Shown: positions 45,745-54,053 of the stretch, one piece after another
How positions within the stretch are numbered: position 1 is the stretch's first letter
Layout of the letters: each line of letters begins with the position of its first letter
DNA from: an uncultured Shewanella sp.
Lineage (GTDB): Bacteria; Pseudomonadota; Gammaproteobacteria; Enterobacterales; Shewanellaceae
Length of the DNA stretch: 64,000 bases
NCBI RefSeq assembly: GCF_947501225.1
Contig: NZ_CANMUW010000006.1
Span: 62,001 to 126,000, forward strand
Reading direction: 5' to 3'
Made by a program: the position numbers and the translations under genes
The notes under the pieces: generated by a model
The model's database searches: none
Seen by the model: the letters and a program-made list of their open reading frames with translations, nothing else
Told to the model about the DNA's origin: nothing

Positions 45745-45897
45745 TGAACTTGGCTGTCTATGAGTTGTCTTTGAGCCCACTCTTTGTGAACGAGAGCTTG
45801 TGAACGGAGAGCTTGTAGATCTGAGCCTGTAAGCCAGCTCCTGTGAAGCGAGGGTCGGCAAAACTTCCCCGGAATACCTGTAGCTGAATAGCCAGGG

Positions 45898-46737
45898 CTA
45901 TCTTGCCGTTGCCTTGCATACGGATATTACAGAGGCTATCAGGGGCTCCTTCACTCTGCCGGCACTGTAGGCCAGCCCTATCCGTTTTACCAACCTTTCA
46001 TTAGCTATCGGCCGCAGCACGAAACCATCGTTATGTTTTATCTCATGCCAGTCGGGCAGGAGGGCGGCGCCGACGCCCGCGCTTACCATAGGCCAGGCAT
46101 ACTCAATGGTTCTGATGTTAGCTCTTGGCTGAAACTGAACCCCCTCAGCGGACATGGTTTGTTTGAGCCTCTCCAGTGCGTCGCACGGGGTGCGGTTAAT
46201 AAAGGGGATGCCGTCCAGATCTTCGATATAAACCAGCGGCTTAGTGGCAAGAGGCCAGTTCTTCGGAATGGCCAGTTGATAGTTATCTTCCCAGATAGGA
46301 ACGAACTCCTCACAACTCGATGCAGAGTGAGATAGCACAACACGGGCATCACAGGGTTCATCGGGTTCAACCAGGGTGAGCTCCAGATTATCTATGCGTT
46401 TGGTCAATTCGGTGAGCAGTTCACTCATGCGCTGCGCTCCCAGTGAGCGCATGAGTCCAAGACGCAGCGGAACCGGTGTCGGCCCATCGCTGAACAGATG
46501 CAGAATGGATTGTTCGTTATCACTCATCTCCCTGGCCAGAGGGTAGAGTTTATCTGCCGCAGATGTGGGTCTGACGCCCCCGGCGTGGCGGACAAACAGC
46601 TCGACGTTGAGCTCCTGCTCCAGTTGTGAAATCGCTGCGGTGATCGAAGGCTGGGAAACGAAGCACTGTCGCGCCGCACTGGTGATGCTGCCCTGTTCAT
46701 AGACAGATTGAAAATACTTAATCGATCTCAGTTTCAT
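45898..46737 (-). CDS. LysR-type regulator, divergent from the aminomutase cluster
   Basis: 279 residues. N-terminal winged HTH (LRSIKYFQSVYEQGSITSAARQCFVSQPSITAAISQLEQELN, here quoted only by its ends LRSIKYF and SQLEQELN) and a periplasmic-binding-fold effector domain. LysR proteins commonly sit divergent from the catabolic genes they activate, so this is the probable regulator of the operon at 47198-52979, with a pathway amino acid or keto acid as inducer. Confidence 0.9.
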   Translation of the reverse strand: MKLRSIKYFQSVYEQGSITSAARQCFVSQPSITAAISQLEQELNVELFVRHAGGVRPTSAADKLYPLAREMSDNEQSILHLFSDGPTPVPLRLGLMRSLGAQRMSELLTELTKRIDNLELTLVEPDEPCDARVVLSHSASSCEEFVPIWEDNYQLAIPKNWPLATKPLVYIEDLDGIPFINRTPCDALERLKQTMSAEGVQFQPRANIRTIEYAWPMVSAGVGAALLPDWHEIKHNDGFVLRPIANERLVKRIGLAYSAGRVKEPLIASVISVCKATAR

Positions 46738-47197
46738 TGGGGATCCTGTTAAGCTACGAGCTACGAGCTACGAGCTACGACATTCTTTATGTAGGAGCGG
46801 CTTTAGCCGCGAATGTCTATGAGTCATAGGTTACGAGCCTGCCTTTGTTTCAGCCTGTCCTCGATACTCGACACTTTCTTTGCCTTGTTTTTTCTCGCGG
46901 CTTCTCTGCCATTCGAGTCTACTCAGACTTTTCTATACAAACAAGCTTATGATATAGCTTTTGGCTATGGTAGACATAAAAAGATTGTATTTCATCAATG
47001 TCCCTAAAAATTGTATGGTTAATAATTAATCGTTGTGCGCTGAAATTTTACTCAGTTTATTTCATCGCTCTCGTTTGACGACTCTTGTTTAGACATCTGT
47101 TATTAAAAAACTCTTATTAAATCTCAGGTTAAAGCGCATTTAAGAAGAGCATTGCCTCCTCTCTACAGGGGAGATAAGTCACCGATAGGACATAATA
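46738..47197. other. Divergent regulatory region of the aminomutase cluster
   Basis: 460 bases. Next to lysR are four CTACGAG heptads (46754-46781) and a REP copy (46790-46813). The remaining part to 47197, A+T-rich between 46900 and 47130, should hold the operon promoter and LysR site, but I cannot fix a T-N11-A box with confidence. Confidence 0.5.
46754..46813. repeat. CTACGAG heptad array plus REP palindrome
   Basis: Four 7-bp units (last one CTACGAC), the CATTCTTTATG leader and a consensus REP at 46790-46813. Same composite architecture as at 25760-25809. Confidence 0.85.
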
Positions 47198-48799
47198 ATG
47201 AGCAATCAGAACACTGCCGAACGCATAATTACCACCTCCGCCCCTAAAAAACATCTGGTCGTTAGTACGGCCGCAGTCGAGCAGACTATGGCCCGATATG
47301 GTTATAACGACGAAACGGTGTCGATCATTAACCGCGAGAGGCTACTGCCGGCAGGATTGCTCAGTCGCCTGCACGCTTCCTATCCCCAACACTCTGGATT
47401 GCTGGAAAACCGCGAGTTCTTGTTTAACGACAAGGAGCATTACACGGGCCTGTCCGGCTTTCGTGAGGTCTGCGCCATATTAAATAAGAATGGAATAGAT
47501 ATCGGTGCCATCGATGAGCGGGAGTTATTTGTCGAGGTCTACCGTTTTCTGGCCACACGTCATACCCTGAACAGTATCAACTGGGATGATTACCCCACCG
47601 ACTCTGTGTTCCAGCTGGTATTTCCTCAGCCGGGAATGATCGATGAGAAGACGACTCGAGAGTATATCGACAGCAAGGATGCCAAGGCACGCACTCAGGT
47701 GGCCGTCGATTATATGGAGAAAACTAACCCCCATGATGGTAATCAGCAGCTAAATAAGCCTTGGTTTGTGAACGATGAAGGCGTGCTTGAGTTTCTCGAT
47801 GGTAGTCAGCACAAGTACCCTCAGTGCCAACTGGTATTCGATAAGACCACCCAAAACTGTTTCTCATTCTGTACTTATTGCTTTCGCCATGCTCAGGTTC
47901 GTGGTGATGAAGATATGTTTATCCAGAAAGATATCGCTCAGCTACATGAATACCTGAGACGTCACCCCGAGGTGACCGATATTCTGATCACCGGCGGCGA
48001 CGGTGGTTATATGCCGGTGAGCCGTCTGCGACAGTATGTGATGCCTCTTATCGAAGATCCCAGCCTGTTGCATGTCAAAAATGTACGCCTGGCAACCCGG
48101 GCACTGACTTTCCAGCCGGAGATGGTGTTAACTGAAAAATATGAACCTATGCTCGAGCTGTTCGATACCCTGCGCGATAACGGTATCCAGCTGGCATGGA
48201 TGGCTCACTTCTCAACGCCTCGTGAATTGCTTAACCCAAGCACAATAGCGGCGATCCGTCGCCTGCAGAATCATGGGGTGAATATCCGAAGTCAGAGCCC
48301 GATGATGAACCATATCAGCCTGTTTAAAGATGAAGAGGGCAATGTCGATGTCGAGCGCTCATCCCAGAACTGGATCGATCTGGCAACCATACTGGGCATG
48401 ATGTGTGTAGGCTTCCACTCTATGTATTGTGCCCGCCCGACCGGCGAACATCACTACTACACGGCGCCGCTGGCTGATATGGGCAAGATTTTCAATCGAA
48501 TCTATCGTTCACTCGCGTCCATCAATCGTCCATCCCGCCATATCTCCATGACCATATCGGCAGGTAAATTGGCCATTCTGGGCACATCTGTGGTCAATGG
48601 CGAGAAGTGTTTTGCCTTGCAGTTTACCGAGGCCAGAAACATGGAGTGGATGGATAGGGTGATACTGGCTAAATACGATGAGCAGGAGAGCAAGATCGAC
48701 TGCCTCACCCCGCTGGATACTGACAAGTTCTTCTTCGAAGATGAGCTTAAACAGATTGAGACCGAGCTGGCAGATGCGCTGCAGCAGCGTTTAGGCTAA
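47198..48799 (+). CDS. Divergent radical-SAM aminomutase of the lysine 2,3-aminomutase (KamA) family
   Basis: 533 residues. The radical-SAM cluster motif CFSFCTYCFRH gives Cys221, 225 and 228; DILITGGDGGYMP follows as in KamA. Compared with classical KamA (about 416 residues, cluster Cys near 125) it has ~95 extra N-terminal residues. In the C-terminal part the PLP-lysine motif, normally D-x-PGGxGK, is replaced by MTISAGK with Lys457 the likely Schiff base. The Asp that in KamA holds the substrate side-chain amino group is missing. So it is probably a PLP- and AdoMet-dependent alpha/beta amino-group shift on an amino acid other than lysine. First gene of a catabolic operon 16 bases before the CoA-transferase. 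Confidence 0.82.
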   Translation: MSNQNTAERIITTSAPKKHLVVSTAAVEQTMARYGYNDETVSIINRERLLPAGLLSRLHASYPQHSGLLENREFLFNDKEHYTGLSGFREVCAILNKNGIDIGAIDERELFVEVYRFLATRHTLNSINWDDYPTDSVFQLVFPQPGMIDEKTTREYIDSKDAKARTQVAVDYMEKTNPHDGNQQLNKPWFVNDEGVLEFLDGSQHKYPQCQLVFDKTTQNCFSFCTYCFRHAQVRGDEDMFIQKDIAQLHEYLRRHPEVTDILITGGDGGYMPVSRLRQYVMPLIEDPSLLHVKNVRLATRALTFQPEMVLTEKYEPMLELFDTLRDNGIQLAWMAHFSTPRELLNPSTIAAIRRLQNHGVNIRSQSPMMNHISLFKDEEGNVDVERSSQNWIDLATILGMMCVGFHSMYCARPTGEHHYYTAPLADMGKIFNRIYRSLASINRPSRHISMTISAGKLAILGTSVVNGEKCFALQFTEARNMEWMDRVILAKYDEQESKIDCLTPLDTDKFFFEDELKQIETELADALQQRLG

Positions 48800-48814
48800 T
48801 AAGGGGTTATAAAT

Positions 48815-49525
48815 ATGATAGATAAACGTATAGCTTCCTGTAGCGATGCGGTGGCGGATATTTTCGATGGTGCCACTGTGATGATTGGTGGCTTCGGTGA
48901 AGCCGGTAGCCCCATTGAGCTTATTCATGCCTTGATCGATCACGGTGCCCGCAACCTAACCGTGATTAATAACAATACCGGGAGTGGTCATGTCGGACTC
49001 GCGGCTTTGATCGAGAATGGCCAGGTTGGCAAGATGATCTGCTCCTTTCCCCGCACCGCAAATTCGACGGTATTTCCCGACCTGTATCGTGCAGGCAAGA
49101 TTGAGCTTGAGTTAGTGCCCCAGGGCACGCTTGCCGAGCGGATCCGCGCCGGAGGTGCGGGGATCCCCGCCTTCTACACGGCGACATCGGTAGGAACGCC
49201 ATTAGCCGATGGTAAGAAGCACGAGATATTCGATGGGCAGGAGTTTGTTCAGGAGCGTGGCCTGACCGCAGATTTTGCCCTGATCAAAAGCCTCAAGGCC
49301 GATCGTTATGGCAATCTGATATTTAATAAGACGGCGCGCAACTTCGCTCCCATCATGGCGATGGCGGCCAAGTGCACCCTGGTACAGACCCAGGAGTTTG
49401 TCGAGGCGGGAGATATCGATCCCGAGGTCGTCGTTACTCCCGGAATCTTCGTAAACCGTATCGTGACGGTTACCGACCCGGCCCAGGAGTCGAAACTGGT
49501 CAACGCGGGAGTAACCTATCCATGA
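48815..49525 (+). CDS. 3-oxoacid CoA-transferase subunit A (PcaI/ScoA-like)
   Basis: 236 residues. Landmarks: VMIGGFGEAGSPIELIHAL, INNNTGSGHVGLAALIENGQV, CSFPRTANSTVF and the glycine-rich GAGIPAFYTATSVGT. The GIGLAALxxxGxV and SFPR blocks resemble 3-oxoadipate CoA-transferase subunit A (PcaI) more than acetoacetate enzymes, by eye. Transfers CoA from succinyl-CoA to a 3-oxo acid. Stop overlaps the next start (ATGA). Confidence 0.9.
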   Translation: MIDKRIASCSDAVADIFDGATVMIGGFGEAGSPIELIHALIDHGARNLTVINNNTGSGHVGLAALIENGQVGKMICSFPRTANSTVFPDLYRAGKIELELVPQGTLAERIRAGGAGIPAFYTATSVGTPLADGKKHEIFDGQEFVQERGLTADFALIKSLKADRYGNLIFNKTARNFAPIMAMAAKCTLVQTQEFVEAGDIDPEVVVTPGIFVNRIVTVTDPAQESKLVNAGVTYP

Positions 49526-50247
49526 GCAATCTTTCAATGAGTGAGTCAGCCATGAACAAGTCACCCATGAACAAGTCAGATCAGCGTAATCCAAAAGAGG
49601 CATCGGCAAAGATAGGCTGGGATCGTGAGCAGATGGCTCAGATGGCAGCCCGGGACATTCCCGATGGTTCATACGTTAACTTAGGGATCGGGATCCCGGA
49701 GAAGGTTGCCCGTTATGTTCCCGAAGGGCGAGAGGTGATCTACCACACCGAAAATGGCTTATTGGGCATGGGACCCGCGCCCGGGGAGGGGGAGGTCGAT
49801 GCAGAGCTTATCAATGCAGGCAAGAAACCCGTCAGCGCCATTGCCGGCGCCGCCTATTTTCACCATGCCGACAGCTTTGCCATGATCCGTGGCAAACATA
49901 TCGACATCTGTGTGTTAGGCGCGATGCAGGTTTCGGCTAAGGGCGATCTGGCTAACTGGTCTACCGGTGCCGTCGATGCCATTCCTGCCGTTGGTGGAGC
50001 CATGGATCTGGTTGCGGGGGTAAAGACCATCTTTGTCATCACCCAACATACGACCAAGCATGGCGAGGCTAAATTGCTTGAGCACTGCAGTTATCCGTTG
50101 ACAGGACAGGGGGTGGTGAGTCGCATCTATACCGATCTGGCTGTTATCGAGGTCACAAAGCGAGGCTTGCAGCTGGTTGAGTTGGCGCCGGGTGTCGACT
50201 TTGATTATGTACAGCAGCGCACCGGCTGTGAACTGCTCCGCCCATAG
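49522..50247 (+). CDS. 3-oxoacid CoA-transferase subunit B (PcaJ/ScoB-like)
   Basis: About 241 residues from ATG 49522, which overlaps the stop of subunit A; an upstream frame from 49372 is only a shadow. The catalytic Glu is in the TENGLLGMGPAP motif, and GAMQVSAKGDLANW and IPAVGGAMDLV are family hallmarks. The N-terminal ~30 residues (Met/Ser/Asn/Lys-rich) are unusual and include further in-frame ATGs, so the start may be later. Confidence 0.9.
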   Translation: MSNLSMSESAMNKSPMNKSDQRNPKEASAKIGWDREQMAQMAARDIPDGSYVNLGIGIPEKVARYVPEGREVIYHTENGLLGMGPAPGEGEVDAELINAGKKPVSAIAGAAYFHHADSFAMIRGKHIDICVLGAMQVSAKGDLANWSTGAVDAIPAVGGAMDLVAGVKTIFVITQHTTKHGEAKLLEHCSYPLTGQGVVSRIYTDLAVIEVTKRGLQLVELAPGVDFDYVQQRTGCELLRP

Positions 50248-50374
50248 CTTTGTCACGAGCCTAATGCCCCTTTGCTATAGCGTTTTAGTTAAAGCTCTTT
50301 ATTGAGTTAAGGCAAAGGGGAGGGGCCGACAAATGGCAACAACCCTACAAAGATTGTAATTTGGAATATGAAAG

Positions 50375-51757
50375 ATGGAAGATAACCAGAACAATATCCA
50401 TAGATCTGACAGAAAGAACGATAATAAGATACCTGCCAGCCGCAGCGCCGAACTCTACAGTAAGGCGCTGACTCTTATGCCGGGCGGCTGTAGCCGAAAT
50501 ACCGTACTCAGAAGCCCTAACCCGCTCTATGCCGAGTCGGCGAAGGGCTGTTATGTCACCGATATCGAGGGTGTCACCCGTGTCGATTTTGCCAACAACA
50601 TGGCGGCGCTGATCCATGGCCATGCTCACCCTCAGATAGTCGACAATGTGACCGAGCAGCTCAAAAAAGGCAGCGCGTTTACCCTGGCTACCGAAGCCGA
50701 ACTCCTGTTTGCCGAGCATCTGTGCAGCCGTAATCCCGGTTTTGAGAAGATCCGTTTCGTTAACTCAGGCACCGAGGCGGTGATGAGCTGTCTCAAGGCG
50801 GCCAGAGCCTATACGGGACGCGCAAAAATTGCCAAGGTCGAGGGGGCTTACCATGGCCTCTATGATCATGCTGAGGTGAGCCAGACTGCCAGCCCAGCAA
50901 ACTGGGGAGACGAGTCAAGCCCCAACAGTGTTCCCGTGGCCTATGGTACACCCGAAGCCACACTGAATGACGTAGTGGTTATTCCGTTTAACGATGTTGA
51001 ACGCGCCATCAGCATCTTAGATAAGTATCGGGATGAACTGGCCTGTGTATTGGTAGATCTTCTGCCACACAGGGTAGGGCTTATTCCTGCCTCGCAGGAG
51101 TTTGTAGTTGCGCTCAGGGAGTGGACGATTAAACACAATGCCCTGTTAGTCTTCGATGAGGTGATCACCTTCCGTAACGGCTATGGCGGCGCACAGGACA
51201 ACTATCCTGTGACTGCCGATCTGACCGCTATGGGTAAGATGATTGGCGGAGGTTTTCCCGTGGGGGCGCTTGCAGGGCGCAGTGAGGTGATGGATGTGAT
51301 GAATCCCCTCAATGATAAGGTGCTATTTCCGCACTCGGGCACCTTCTCTGCTAACCCCGTCACTATGGTTGCGGGCTTAACAGCCATGACCATGTTTGAC
51401 CGCAAGGCCGTTGCTGAGCTCAATGAACTCGGGGATCAACTGCGCTCTCAGATTGCTGAGGTCATTGAGATAGCGGATGTTCCCGTCTGTGTTACCGGTG
51501 CCGGCTCCATGTTCAGGATCCATATGAAGTCTACGCCTCCTGAGAATTACCGCGCCGCCTTTGCCGATGCCAGAGAGGCAAAGATCAGAACCGCGCTGGT
51601 GGATCATCTTTTTGCTAATGGATTTATGATGATCAATACCTGTTCGGGAACGCTATCTACCGAGATGACAGGTAAAGAGATCAATCAGTTTACCCAGGTT
51701 CTGCTGGATGGACTGCGTAAGATTAAGCCAATGTTTCAATCTGTAGAAGGTCAATAA
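50375..51757 (+). CDS. Class III aminotransferase, GSA-aminomutase-like (candidate beta-amino acid transaminase)
   Basis: 460 residues, PLP enzyme. The PLP Lys is in TAMGKMIGGGFPVGA, the cofactor ring stacking region VNSGTEAVMSCLKAARAYTGR, and the Asp-binding motif LVFDEVITFR. The N-terminal LMPGGCSRNTVL has the Arg that in characterised beta-phenylalanine transaminases of this subfamily binds the substrate carboxylate. True glutamate-1-semialdehyde aminomutase (hemL) is an unlikely role in this catabolic setting. Ends 1 base before the thiolase start. Confidence 0.85.
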   Translation: MEDNQNNIHRSDRKNDNKIPASRSAELYSKALTLMPGGCSRNTVLRSPNPLYAESAKGCYVTDIEGVTRVDFANNMAALIHGHAHPQIVDNVTEQLKKGSAFTLATEAELLFAEHLCSRNPGFEKIRFVNSGTEAVMSCLKAARAYTGRAKIAKVEGAYHGLYDHAEVSQTASPANWGDESSPNSVPVAYGTPEATLNDVVVIPFNDVERAISILDKYRDELACVLVDLLPHRVGLIPASQEFVVALREWTIKHNALLVFDEVITFRNGYGGAQDNYPVTADLTAMGKMIGGGFPVGALAGRSEVMDVMNPLNDKVLFPHSGTFSANPVTMVAGLTAMTMFDRKAVAELNELGDQLRSQIAEVIEIADVPVCVTGAGSMFRIHMKSTPPENYRAAFADAREAKIRTALVDHLFANGFMMINTCSGTLSTEMTGKEINQFTQVLLDGLRKIKPMFQSVEGQ

Positions 51758-51758
51758 A

Positions 51759-52979
51759 ATGAGTTCGAGTAAGCTTAAAGATATCTACATCTGTGATGCC
51801 GTAAGAACACCGATTGGCCGTTACGGTGGCGCCTTATCCTCCATTCGGGCAGATGATCTCGCCGCGCTGCCCCTTAAGGCGCTGATGGAGAGAAACCCGG
51901 GAGTCGACTGGCAGGCTGTCGATGATGTGTTGCTGGGCTGTGCTAATCAGTCCGGTGAAGATAATCGTAACGTTGCCAGAATGGCGACGCTGCTCGCCGG
52001 TCTGCCTCAGGAGGTGCCCGGTTGTACGGTTAATCGTCTCTGTGGTTCGGGCCTTAATGCCATCGGTGATGCGGCTCGCGCCATCAGCTGTGGTGAAGCC
52101 GAGTTGATCATAGCCGGTGGGGTAGAGAGTATGTCACGTGCTCCCTTCGTCATGCCTAAGGCCACGGCCCCCTTCTCACGCTCTACTGAGTTTTACGACA
52201 CCACCATGGGGTGGCGTTTCATCAACCCCAAACTCGATGCCGACTATGGCACCGAAGCGATGCCGCAGACGGCAGAGAATCTGGCCACAGATTTTGATAT
52301 CAGCCGGGAAGATCAGGACAGGTTTGCGTTGTGGAGTCAGCAAAAGGCGGCTGCGGCACAGGAGGATGGTCGACTGGCAGAAGAGATCATCGAGGTGAGT
52401 ATACCTATGCGCCGTGCCGATCCTGTGATCTTCTGTCAGGACGAGCACCTGCGTGGAACGAGTCTGGAGAAACTTGCCAAGCTAAGACCCCTGTTCGATG
52501 GTGGCACTATCACAGCGGGTAACGCCTCGGGAGTAAACGATGGGGCCGCGGCCCTGCTGTTGGCCTCCCATGATGCGGTTAAGCGATATAACCTGAAGCC
52601 CAAGGCAAAAATATTGGGGATGGCCGTTGCCGGCGTGCCGCCAAGGATCATGGGATTAGGCCCGGTGCCCGCTACCCGTAAGTTGTTAAAGCGGCTTTCA
52701 CTCTCGCTCGATGATATGGACATTCTGGAATTTAATGAAGCCTTTGCCGCACAGGCATTAACCTGTACCCGTGAGCTTGGATTAAAGGATGATGATCCCA
52801 GAATCAATCCACAGGGGGGCGCTATCGCCCTCGGTCACCCGCTGGGCATGAGCGGAGCACGTCTGGCTACCAGTGTGACCTACCAGCTGGCCCGCACAGG
52901 CAAAAAGCTGGCGCTATGCACCATGTGTGTCGGCGTGGGGCAGGGGATCGCCATGGTGATAGAGAGGGTGGAGTGCTAG
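51759..52979 (+). CDS. Thiolase, 3-oxoadipyl-CoA thiolase (PcaF)-like
   Basis: 406 residues, type II thiolase. Nucleophile Cys in VNRLCGSGLNAIG (near residue 92), GGVESMSRAPFV, His in NPQGGAIALGHPLGMSG and the second Cys in LCTMCVGVGQG. The segment MGWRFINPKLDADYGTEAMP followed by QTAENLATDFDISREDQDRFA is the pattern of beta-ketoadipyl-CoA thiolases rather than acetoacetyl-CoA thiolases. Would cleave a 3-oxoacyl-CoA to acetyl-CoA and a shorter acyl-CoA (succinyl-CoA if the substrate is 3-oxoadipyl-CoA). Confidence 0.92.
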   Translation: MSSSKLKDIYICDAVRTPIGRYGGALSSIRADDLAALPLKALMERNPGVDWQAVDDVLLGCANQSGEDNRNVARMATLLAGLPQEVPGCTVNRLCGSGLNAIGDAARAISCGEAELIIAGGVESMSRAPFVMPKATAPFSRSTEFYDTTMGWRFINPKLDADYGTEAMPQTAENLATDFDISREDQDRFALWSQQKAAAAQEDGRLAEEIIEVSIPMRRADPVIFCQDEHLRGTSLEKLAKLRPLFDGGTITAGNASGVNDGAAALLLASHDAVKRYNLKPKAKILGMAVAGVPPRIMGLGPVPATRKLLKRLSLSLDDMDILEFNEAFAAQALTCTRELGLKDDDPRINPQGGAIALGHPLGMSGARLATSVTYQLARTGKKLALCTMCVGVGQGIAMVIERVEC

Positions 52980-53180
52980 AAGGCTTCAGGAGCTAGGTGA
53001 GAGGAATCAGGTTTCAGGACCTGGTTCCAGGAATCCATGTTTCTGGCTTTAGGATTTAGTGCATGATTTATTAGCTGTTTATGAAGTTTTGTCCGAGGGG
53101 AGAAAAGTTGAAACCCGGCAATTAAAATCCATGATTTCTTAACGTTAAAACTGGTTGCATCGGTGAAAGTCATCTAGATT

Positions 53181-53200
53181 TAAGTTAACTAGTTAACTTA
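53181..53200. promoter_or_regulatory. 20-bp perfect palindrome upstream of usp copy 3
   Basis: TAAGTTAACTAGTTAACTTA at 53181-53200, 33 bases before the start codon. The position suits an operator overlapping the promoter; no regulator can be named. Confidence 0.5.
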
Positions 53201-53232
53201 ACAATTAGTTATAAGGTGATAGGAGAAAAATA

Positions 53233-53664
53233 ATGCGTACTCGTCAAATACTCTGTCCCACCGATTTTTCCGAGACTGCATCTCATGCTTTGGGTTATGC
53301 CATGGAGATGGCTCGACATTATCAGGTTGGTATGCGTTTACTGCACGTTATCGATAAACCTTTTGGTGACAAGCATACACGGGTCCTGTCCGTTACATCA
53401 GAAGAGCTTGCGACCCGGCTTGAGGGTGAGGCCGCTGAAAAGATGCAAAAGCTGATATCGGATCTGGATACTGAGATAGAAATTGGGGTTATGATCCGCC
53501 ATGGGCATGCAGCCAAGCAGATCCTTGAAGGCGCTAAAGAGATGAATGCCGGCATGATAGTCATAGCCAGCCATGGCTATACCGGCCTGAGCCATTTTCT
53601 GCACCCTAATGTCGCCGAAGCGGTTGCCGGCGGAGCCGAGTGTCCGGTTTTAGTGGTGAAGTGA
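53233..53664 (+). CDS. Universal stress protein (UspA family), copy 3
   Basis: 143 residues, same subclass and same N-terminus (MRTRQILCPTDFSETASHAL) as copies 1 and 2, from which it is separated by the aminomutase cluster. AGGAG lies 7 bases before the ATG. The C-terminal ATP-binding pattern SHGYTGLSHFLHPNVAEAVA is intact. Confidence 0.92.
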   Translation: MRTRQILCPTDFSETASHALGYAMEMARHYQVGMRLLHVIDKPFGDKHTRVLSVTSEELATRLEGEAAEKMQKLISDLDTEIEIGVMIRHGHAAKQILEGAKEMNAGMIVIASHGYTGLSHFLHPNVAEAVAGGAECPVLVVK

Positions 53665-54053
53665 TAATAAACTTAAGGCCATAAATTGCGCTAGAGCCTG
53701 AACTTAAGGTCTTTAGCGCAAACTCCTTAAACGGCTGTAATAGACACAATCTTGTGACTTAAGCTTTACTGAAAACTGCAACAGCTCACTCTCTCCCCCT
53801 CATCTCTATTATCGACAGCTAATTTTTGCCGAAAATTTCAAGAACTCCCCGTAACACCCTTTGCAGAGTAATTATCTGTCTTTAGTTATTTTCTATCCTT
53901 AAATTAGATTAATCTTTTGATAAGTGGTTGCGGCTTAGTGCAAAACTCCTCCAGTATTCTTTTTTGTTTGTTATGCTTAATGCTAGGGCTCGAAAAACGG
54001 AGTGGCTGAGCCGGAACAAAGGAGGCGATTAACCAGACTCGGTAGGCATCGTG
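53665..54053. other. Intergenic region before the second chemoreceptor
   Basis: About 390 bases, A+T-rich at 53860-53970. A strong ribosome-like AAGGAGG at 54019-54025 lies too far (about 30 bases) from the chemoreceptor start. No repeat or hairpin of note. Confidence 0.4.

Noticed and set aside
46900..47180. LysR T-N11-A box upstream of the aminomutase gene
   Set aside because: The motif is too short to distinguish from background in this A+T-rich stretch.
47198..48799. Ordinary lysine 2,3-aminomutase (kamA) or EpmB
   Set aside because: It is much longer than both, and the lysine-binding Asp and the PGGxGK motif are replaced.
50375..51757. hemL, glutamate-1-semialdehyde aminomutase
   Set aside because: Same family, but it is embedded in a catabolic operon between a CoA-transferase and a thiolase, and its N-terminal motif fits beta-transaminases.
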